Under the pieces are notes generated by a model that had not been told where the DNA came from, did no database searches, and was given only the letters and a program-made list of their open reading frames with translations. A program made the translations under genes and the position numbers. 51,243 nt of DNA from a virus. Of the stretch, positions 15,689 through 23,000 are shown piece after piece. Numbering within the stretch: the stretch's first letter is position 1; the number at the start of each line of letters is the position of its first letter. The stretch covers positions 1 through 51,243 of IMG/VR virus record IMGVR_UViG_3300025853_000130; one strand, 5' to 3'.

Positions 15689-17002
15689 GTGGTCAATGGA
15701 GTGGTCAATATGTGGGGGAGTATGCTTATCGGAGATGAATACGACACCCCACTTTCTTTCGTTGATGAATTATCGAATGTTGTCATAAAATCAATATCTC
15801 AGCACCCTTTCTTTGAACCCGATAAAATTCCAATAGAAAAACACAAAGTTGTTCAAAAAATAAACAAAGAATATTCTTTTCCTTTAAACGGTGATGGTTG
15901 GTTAGAATCATATTATGGAAAAGATTCGGATTCAATTATTCGTATGTTTAAAAGAATGCGAAGACACGATAAAGTGAATAAAGCAGAATATGATACAATT
16001 ATTCAAGATATTCGTAAAATAAAAGCGTTGGAAGTTGATACGACGCTTAAATCACTTTCATGGGGTGAAGGGTTTATTGATACCATAAAACAATTAGGTA
16101 TTGATAATCGAGATTTAAAATCACTTCGTAAGTTTGGTGAAAGTCGAAGTACAAGTTTGCAAAAGGCTTGCCAACAATTTTTGAAAGCCTCAACTGTTCT
16201 TCAAGACTTAACTCAAAAGGAAGATTGGAATGATGATGATAAAATCCAATATGTTACGGCAATGGAAATGAGAAAAGATGCTCGTAAAGTATGGAAAAAC
16301 GCTCTTCATCAAATAGATAATCTCACAAAAGCAGAAAAAGATGCATTGTATTTTGCCTCAACTGAATTAGAAAAAGAAGATAATTTATCAGCAAGGGAAT
16401 TATTTCGTAGGGGTAAAGATGAGTTTGCTAAATCAATGACGGCAAACAAAATGAGTTCGCTACTCAATATGTATGGTGAAGAAGTGAATGTGTACAAAGG
16501 AACACAAACAGGCACTTTCATTAAAATGGGAAATAGTGGTTTTATTATTAAAGATATTTGGGCTTATACTGCTGGATTTATTGATGCTGATGGTAGTATT
16601 TTTATTTCCGAGCGTGGCGACCCTCGTGTTACTATTGTAGCGAGTGGCGATGGAGGTAAAGCCCATTGTGAAGAATTGCAAAAAATGCTTGGTTGTGGTC
16701 GTCTTGTTACTGATACAAAATTAGCAAAAAATACAGTTAAACCTGTTCATCGGCTTATTTTTTCATCAAAAGATATGATTCGTGATTTACTCAAAGGTGT
16801 TTTGCCTCATTTAAAATTAAAATCGTTGCAAGCAAAAGCAGTAATGAGTTTTATTGATGAAAAAGATTCCATGAGAAAAAATGAATTATATCAACTTGTA
16901 ACTTTCAATAATTGGAAAGATGATAAAAACAAAGCCGAATCACTCTTAAACAAGTGGGGCTTAGACGCTGATACGATAGGTGGATATGCGGAGGGATTAT
17001 GA
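15689..17002 (+). CDS. Helical protein with C-terminal LAGLIDADG endonuclease-like domain
   Basis: The frame opens at GTG 15689; ATG 15710 is an alternative. A 17-codon frame (15685-15738) with its own GGTTAA site overlaps the start and may modulate it. Residues 1-285 are mostly helical and charged, of no known family. From residue 289, IWAYTAGFIDADGSIFI is a clear LAGLIDADG motif with the two Asp. It is followed by strand-loop-helix elements and KLKSLQAKA near 390, the usual layout of a single-motif homing endonuclease domain. No intein splice blocks are seen. It overlaps the portal gene by four bases. Either a homing endonuclease fused to a host-virus gene or a domesticated DNA-binding domain in a packaging protein. 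Confidence 0.75.
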   Translation: MVNGVVNMWGSMLIGDEYDTPLSFVDELSNVVIKSISQHPFFEPDKIPIEKHKVVQKINKEYSFPLNGDGWLESYYGKDSDSIIRMFKRMRRHDKVNKAEYDTIIQDIRKIKALEVDTTLKSLSWGEGFIDTIKQLGIDNRDLKSLRKFGESRSTSLQKACQQFLKASTVLQDLTQKEDWNDDDKIQYVTAMEMRKDARKVWKNALHQIDNLTKAEKDALYFASTELEKEDNLSARELFRRGKDEFAKSMTANKMSSLLNMYGEEVNVYKGTQTGTFIKMGNSGFIIKDIWAYTAGFIDADGSIFISERGDPRVTIVASGDGGKAHCEELQKMLGCGRLVTDTKLAKNTVKPVHRLIFSSKDMIRDLLKGVLPHLKLKSLQAKAVMSFIDEKDSMRKNELYQLVTFNNWKDDKNKAESLLNKWGLDADTIGGYAEGL

Positions 17003-18756
17003 TGGCTGAGGAAGGAAGAATAAACCGGTTTTTATCAGCCCTTGGTAAGCCGTTTAGACGAAGAGAAACTCCTACCCCAACAATGCCTCTTTGGACAAGT
17101 GGTATTCAAGAACCTGTTATGGCTCAAGGAATTACTATACCTGCACTTTATGCGGTAAGTAATGAATCACTTATCTTGCGTACCGTTCTTTCTAAATTAA
17201 ATCAAGAAATGTTTCGCAGGGGTCATTATTGGGAAAAGAAATTTATTATGAAATGTACATCATGTGATGAAGAATATCAAAGCGAAGTTGAATCATGTAA
17301 AATATGTGGTGGAGAAGTTCGTAAGCCCGATAATGATGAACTTACATATTCTAAATGGTTGTTTAAACAACAAAACAGCATGGAACAATCATTTGTTCAT
17401 GTATTAAGTGAGATAGAAAGTGATTTGAATATTGTTGATGATGCGTTTTTAATTTTGGTTAAAGAATATTTTATTGACCCTAATACAAAAGAAGTTGCCT
17501 TTTTCCGAGTTAAAGAAATGATGAGAGGCGACCCTATTTTTATGCGAATCGTAGCAGATAAGCGAGGTGTTCGTGGAGGCCGATATAAAATATGTTTAAT
17601 TCATCGTGATGAGGCTAAAACACATGCGGAAGATGATGTTTGTGAAACATGCGGGGCTGAATTGCAAGAAGTACATTATGTTAATATGGCAGGTTCGGGT
17701 AAAACACAATACTTTGTTGAAGGCGAAGTTCTCCATGTGAGTAAATACAATCCATCAAAATTGTATGGTCGAAGTCCTGTTAATACAATGTGGCGACAAG
17801 CAATGACACTTACTGCAATGGACAATTATATTTACACTGCTTATCAAAAGCGACGAATGCCTAAAGGTATAGTTTCTGTTACTACAGATAATCTTGAATC
17901 AATGAAATCTTTCTGGAAAGCCGTTGATGAAAAAATGGAGCGTGACCCTCACTATGTGCCTAAAGTTGGTATAGAATCTGCTACGGGTCGAGGTGGAGTG
18001 AATTGGGTTAAATTCATGGACACCTTAGAAGAAATGCAGTATATCGCTGTAAGGGATGAAATACGAAATCGTATTGCCGCATTTTACGGTGTATCATCTA
18101 TCTTTATGGTTGATAATGGTAAATCGGGTGGATTAAACAATGAAGGTTTGCAAATTCTCGTAACAAATCGTGCTGTTGAATTTGGGCAAAAAGTGTACAC
18201 GGAAGTTTTGTTTCCTCGTTTATTAAAAGAATTTAACATTAATGATTGGAAATTGACACTTTATCCAAACGAAGAAGAAGATGAAATTACTCGACTACGC
18301 CGTGATGAACAAGAACTCAATGTTGCACAGCGAATGGCTCAATTAGGATATATGCCCGAACTTATTGAAGATTCAGCAAATAGAGATATACGATTTGTGT
18401 ATAAACGACCACCACCTCCACAACCTCAACAAGCACCTCCACCCGGAGGAGCACCACCTCCGATGGGTGGTGGAATGCCCCCCGGTGGTGGAATGCCACC
18501 TCCAATGATGGGAGGCGGAATGCCTCCTGCTGGACCACAAATACCTCCACAATTAGCACAACAAATTATGCCACCACCTCAACCCGGTGGACAGGGTATG
18601 GGCATACGAGATAGAGGACCGGCCGCACCCGAAAGAAGAACTACAATGGGTAGTGGTTCGCCGCTTTCAAGCGTACAACAACGAGGACCACAACCTTCAA
18701 TTCAACAAAATAATGTCAATGCACTACTAAACGCAAGGAGATTTCGTGGTGCATAA
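16999..18756 (+). CDS. Portal protein with zinc-ribbon insertions
   Basis: The 585-residue product follows the terminase block and shows portal-like content. The N-terminal half is mixed alpha/beta, with SKYNPSKLYGRSPVNTMWRQ (248-267), typical of portals, followed by helices (AMDNYIYTAYQKRRMPKG). A conserved clip/wing-like part ends near residue 455. Two Cys clusters, C86/C89/C100/C103 and C199/H202/C215/C218, look like zinc sites. Residues about 470-535 are Pro/Gly/Met-rich low complexity, then a basic tail. The portal is the dodecameric DNA channel at one capsid vertex and docks the terminase. GSGKT at 232-236 is not a true P-loop. ATGATG start at 16999 overlaps the previous stop, after GGAGGG. 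Confidence 0.82.
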   Translation: MMAEEGRINRFLSALGKPFRRRETPTPTMPLWTSGIQEPVMAQGITIPALYAVSNESLILRTVLSKLNQEMFRRGHYWEKKFIMKCTSCDEEYQSEVESCKICGGEVRKPDNDELTYSKWLFKQQNSMEQSFVHVLSEIESDLNIVDDAFLILVKEYFIDPNTKEVAFFRVKEMMRGDPIFMRIVADKRGVRGGRYKICLIHRDEAKTHAEDDVCETCGAELQEVHYVNMAGSGKTQYFVEGEVLHVSKYNPSKLYGRSPVNTMWRQAMTLTAMDNYIYTAYQKRRMPKGIVSVTTDNLESMKSFWKAVDEKMERDPHYVPKVGIESATGRGGVNWVKFMDTLEEMQYIAVRDEIRNRIAAFYGVSSIFMVDNGKSGGLNNEGLQILVTNRAVEFGQKVYTEVLFPRLLKEFNINDWKLTLYPNEEEDEITRLRRDEQELNVAQRMAQLGYMPELIEDSANRDIRFVYKRPPPPQPQQAPPPGGAPPPMGGGMPPGGGMPPPMMGGGMPPAGPQIPPQLAQQIMPPPQPGGQGMGIRDRGPAAPERRTTMGSGSPLSSVQQRGPQPSIQQNNVNALLNARRFRGA

Positions 18757-18803
18757 ATCTTCTTAAACAAGAATGGTATGAGATAACACAAGCAGGTGAT
18801 AAA

Positions 18804-19151
18804 ATGGACTTGTTAAAGATGCATCCAATGGCAAGAAAAATGGAACAAGCACAAAAAGCGTTTATTGAAGCGTTAGAAAATGGTGATGGTCGAATGGCAA
18901 AGCAATACCTTTCCGAAGTGCAAAAATTAAGTGATTTTCTTGCCGATGATTTAGATGGTGAAATTTCAAAATCCGATGTTGTTACACCATTAGGACCACG
19001 AGATATGTTTGCAGGTGGAGTACCTGTTATGAAATTTCAAGAGCCTTCACAACAAACTGTATTGAAAGGTGAGCGACTTGGCTTTGCATCATCAAAGCGA
19101 CATCAAACACAATACAGACGAAGTGCTGGAAGTTATGGTCGAAAAGTTTGA
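18804..19151 (+). CDS. Small helical protein downstream of portal
   Basis: GCAGGTGATAAA gives a strong ribosome site for ATG 18804. The 115-residue product has two amphipathic helices (about 8-50) and a Gly/Pro loop, then a basic C-terminus rich in Ser, Arg and Lys. No family recognised. The 47 bp before it, read in the same frame, code LLKQEWYEIT without a start codon, reminiscent of a tag end; see findings. Its place suggests a small head-assembly protein. Confidence 0.65.
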   Translation: MDLLKMHPMARKMEQAQKAFIEALENGDGRMAKQYLSEVQKLSDFLADDLDGEISKSDVVTPLGPRDMFAGGVPVMKFQEPSQQTVLKGERLGFASSKRHQTQYRRSAGSYGRKV

Positions 19152-19160
19152 GGTGGTTAA

Positions 19161-19502
19161 ATGAGTGAAGAAGCACCCAATGCTGAGTATCTTATGGGTG
19201 TACTCATTAACAAAATGGAAGTAATGGACACCAATTTAAACATTCTAAAGGCTGAAAATGAGGCTTTGAAAAAAATGATTAACAATCCTCAAGCATTGTT
19301 GCGTAAAATGGGTTTAGTTCATGTATCAACTCCACTTACTACAGACCTTTTAGCAGACCCGTTTAGAAATGATTTTGAAGATAATTCAATCCTCAAAACC
19401 GAAAAATCATATATTCCACAATCAAATGAAGAATTCCACAATATGTCGTGGGAAGATATTCATGATTTAGCAAACCAAGCAAAAGGAGTGAAAATTGAAT
19501 GA
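19161..19502 (+). CDS. Coiled-coil protein sharing the scaffold C-terminal motif
   Basis: GAGGTGGTTAA precedes ATG 19161. The 113-residue product has a likely coiled coil at 8-40 (heptad Leu/Met/Ile). Its C-terminus, SNEEFHNMSWEDIHDLANQA, strongly resembles the end of the protease-scaffold protein (STEDLGNMGWDEVHALARR, 27130-27185). Scaffold C-termini in tailed phages bind the coat or portal, so this small protein probably touches the same partner. It sits between portal and the large protein at 20086 and overlaps the next gene by four bases. Portal-scaffold adaptor is an inference. Confidence 0.65.
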   Translation: MSEEAPNAEYLMGVLINKMEVMDTNLNILKAENEALKKMINNPQALLRKMGLVHVSTPLTTDLLADPFRNDFEDNSILKTEKSYIPQSNEEFHNMSWEDIHDLANQAKGVKIE

Positions 19503-20071
19503 AGCCAAGATTTGAAGAATCGGAAATTATGAAAAAGGCTCGTGAGGTATCTTTGCGAATTGACGCATTAGAAAAAGCAAAGTGCGACTGTGGAAAAGAA
19601 CCATGTGAGTGTAAAAACTGTCCTAAGTGCGGCACTAAAATGAACAAGATGGGTTGCATGAAGATGGGTTGCGGTGGCAAAATGGAAAAAGCCGAACCCG
19701 GTTACAAGAGTGAAAAGATTACTGACATCAATCCTCACTTTGTAGCAGAATCGGGTGGTCAAACAAAGACGGGATATTTTACTACAAATGGTCGAACCAT
19801 TGAAGCAGAAGATGCTCCAAAGAAAAAGAAAGGTAAAGAAGCAACCGATATGGAAAATCTTGGCTCAAGAATGAATCCACATGAAGGCGGCGGTATTGAG
19901 CGTGAAGATTCACAAGGTGGTAAATCATCTGTGCAAAAAGCAAATCCAAGAGCAACCATGCGAGAAGCAGGTATGGGAATATGCGGTCTTTGTGGCGGTA
20001 CAGACCGCACAGGTTGTTTGTTGCACGAAGGAATGGATTTGCACGCTTGCCCTAAATTTAAACCGCTATGA
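19499..20071 (+). CDS. Cys-rich metal-binding protein of unknown function
   Basis: The 190-residue product has a dense Cys cluster at 29-58 (CDCGKEPCECKNCPKCGTKM, then GCMKMGC), eight Cys within 30 residues. A second Cys/His group near the C-terminus reads GICGLCGG...GCLLHEGMDLHAC. Between them is a polar Lys/Gly-rich linker. Zinc ribbons or a metallothionein-like site are both possible. It starts in the stop of the previous gene (ATGA) and its own stop overlaps an ATG at 20068. Function unknown. Confidence 0.65.
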   Translation: MKPRFEESEIMKKAREVSLRIDALEKAKCDCGKEPCECKNCPKCGTKMNKMGCMKMGCGGKMEKAEPGYKSEKITDINPHFVAESGGQTKTGYFTTNGRTIEAEDAPKKKKGKEATDMENLGSRMNPHEGGGIEREDSQGGKSSVQKANPRATMREAGMGICGLCGGTDRTGCLLHEGMDLHACPKFKPL

Positions 20072-20085
20072 AAGGCGGTGAAATC

Positions 20086-23000
20086 ATGGAGTCAAAGCGT
20101 TTTGACATCTCGACTAATGAGTTGTTAAAATCACTTCATGATGGTTATGACCTTCGTACATCTGCGGCGGAATACATACTTGCTTACGAAGCACTTGATG
20201 ACAAAAAACTCGATGCATTTCAAAAATCACTTTTGAATACTGCTGAAATGATTATTGCTAAAGAAGATGAAGAACAAAAAAGGCAAGAAGGTTATCTTTT
20301 TGGAAGGCATCATGCTGATAATGAACCCACAGACCATGTGTGGAGTGATGGGTTACAAACGCCCTTAAATCCAGAAAATGCTCATGCGGTGTGGCCGTAT
20401 TATCAACCATCTTCTCCAAATGCTCCGTACCGTAGCCATCATTTTCCATTTCATGAAGTAAATCATCCATTACTTAGAAAGAATGCTGTTACGGGTAATT
20501 CACAATATATTGAAAAGATACGAAAACATATTTTTAATGGACACGCTCAAGATGAAAAAGACTTTGAGAAAAAATTCATTGCTCATGAAAGTAAAGCGAA
20601 TAACCCGTTGATTAACGGTTACAATGCAGAAACATCTTATGGTAAAATAAAAAGAAAATTACTCGGAAGTACAATCACTAAACAAACAATGAACAATCAT
20701 CAAATTGATTTTTACCATCGTGATTACCAACGATGGTTAAGAGAAAATTCAGCAATTAAAGACGATTTATTGAGTCAAGGTCTAACTGACGATGAAGCAA
20801 ATAGAGAAATGCGTCATTTACATTTTGAAGATAGAGCAAGAGATTGGGATTCAAATGAACATGTTGAAGATGAAAATGGTGTTCGACACCCTAAAAATCT
20901 CGGTCATAACGGTTACATGTACGGTCTTGAATGGTTTAGCCCCGAAGAAAGAACGGCTATAATGAATCACATTAACGACCCCGAAAAGGGTCTTGATAAA
21001 CATGAAGTCATTACATTACCTAATGGAGAAAAAATACCATCAGCAAGAATAACTTACAACGCTCTTATGCGTATGACACCCGAAATGAATTGGTGGGTAA
21101 GACCTTCCCATCTTACAGGCCGAAACGCACATTATCGTCAAGAAGATAATGACATTGATTTTGAACAAGGTGGTGAGGCTCGCTTTTTACAGAAACAAAT
21201 TGGAGAACTTGCACATACACCACAAACATTTTTTGGTGAAAAATCAATTGCAGATTACATTATTGATAAAATAGATGAAAACTATGGTGCTGATAAAGAA
21301 GGGCAAAAAAGACTTAGATTTTTACCCCGTTTAGATGTTCATAAGAATCCACTTAAAGAATTGTCTTGGGATGACTTAAAAGATGCAACAAATTCCCACT
21401 TCAAGAAAAAAGGAAGAAAGGATTTGAGTCATGTAAGATTAACAGCCAAAGACTTGTATTACCTTGCAGGTTTTAATCCCGATACAAATGATTTGCTTGA
21501 AAATCACCCTATACATGGAAAATTGGATGAACCATTAGTACCTAAACAATGGATTGATGAACTTATCCAAGAAGCAAATCACAATGGTTCGTTAGAATCA
21601 AAAATGAAAGACATAAGAAACGCAAGAGCGTTTTTAACAAGTCCACATGGACCACATCCAAGCGAAGAAAAAGCACCATATTGGAAAGAACATAAAGATG
21701 GTTATACATATGGACCCGGAAAGTTTTGGGCGGAGGAATTTCAAAAAGTAGGTGGTGTAGGCTCAACAGTGACCACATGGCATGAAATTTTGAATGCAAC
21801 ACATGGAAATGATGGTGATTCACATTTGACCACTTTAAATCCAGAAAGTGAAAATTTCGTACAAATGAATGATAATAACAAATCGTTAGCCTATCACTTC
21901 ATGCCCGAACACACTACAAAAATAGGTGAATATGACCCTGTGAAATATATGAGTGGGGAAAAGGCAATTGGTGGATTTTCATACAATAATATACCATCTT
22001 CGATACAAAACATGCTTTCGCCTTTCGGCACATCAAAAGTAAAACCACATGGAAGTTATGCTTCGGGATTTAAGCAGGGTGCTACTGAAAAGAACAATCA
22101 CACTGAACATAAATCATCACTTATTCCATTGTATGAACACGCTATTAGAAATATGACAAAAAATGATTTACAAAGTTTTCTCGGTAGTTACATTGCACCT
22201 ATGACTCATCCATTTACGCATAATCCAACTGAACATATCGTAAGTTCAAGCGGTTATGGACCGGGTTCAAGTGACACTCATATTCACAAAAATGCCCAAA
22301 TTGCACACATGATGAATACACTTCTTGGTCGTCTTGACCATCCAAATCAACCAGCAGAAAAATCAGTAATGAACTACAAAGATTTTCTTCGTGGAGATGA
22401 AAAGTTTAGTGCTGGATTGACATTGGATGATTTTTTACAACTTATGGGTTGGGGTGGCATTGCTAAACCTACAGCAAATGCGTTGAAAAATCGTTATGTG
22501 CAAGATACAGAAACAAAAGATGCACTTAAAATTATTACATCAACAGCAAAAATGCTTCAAACCACAAATCCTAATCAAATTATGACCTATTTGAGTGGAG
22601 GCGACTATGAAGACTTGAAAGACCATATGGGTTATGGTCAATTCGATAATTTAGATATGTCGTCATTAGAATCTTTTTTCCCATCTATGATGAACATACT
22701 TAATGAAGAAAATAAAAAATCAAAAGAGAAGCAAAAGAGTAAATCACAATACAAAGCATCTGTAACCGATGCTATCGCCGCCGCATTACAATTTGGTGGT
22801 GCTTTACCAGCAATGGAAAAAGAAGAAGCAATAAATGATGAACTTGAAGATTTGTATGGGGTTTTGAATAACCCCGAATTAGTAGGAGAGCAACGCCAAC
22901 AAGTTCTTTCATCAGTAAAGGAATTAGAACAACAACTTGCTGTTGAGCAAAACAAAGCAACAAAAGCGGTGTTGGGTGGTGGTTCAACACACTATGAAAT

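Noticed and set aside
16553-16900. Intein in the gene at 15689
   Set aside because: No Cys/Ser at an N-splice junction, no C-terminal His-Asn, and the LAGLIDADG domain is near the protein end without a resumed extein.
17691-17708. Walker A-like GSGKT in the portal protein
   Set aside because: Only the last five residues fit; the preceding spacing (GxxxxGK) is absent and portals are not ATPases.
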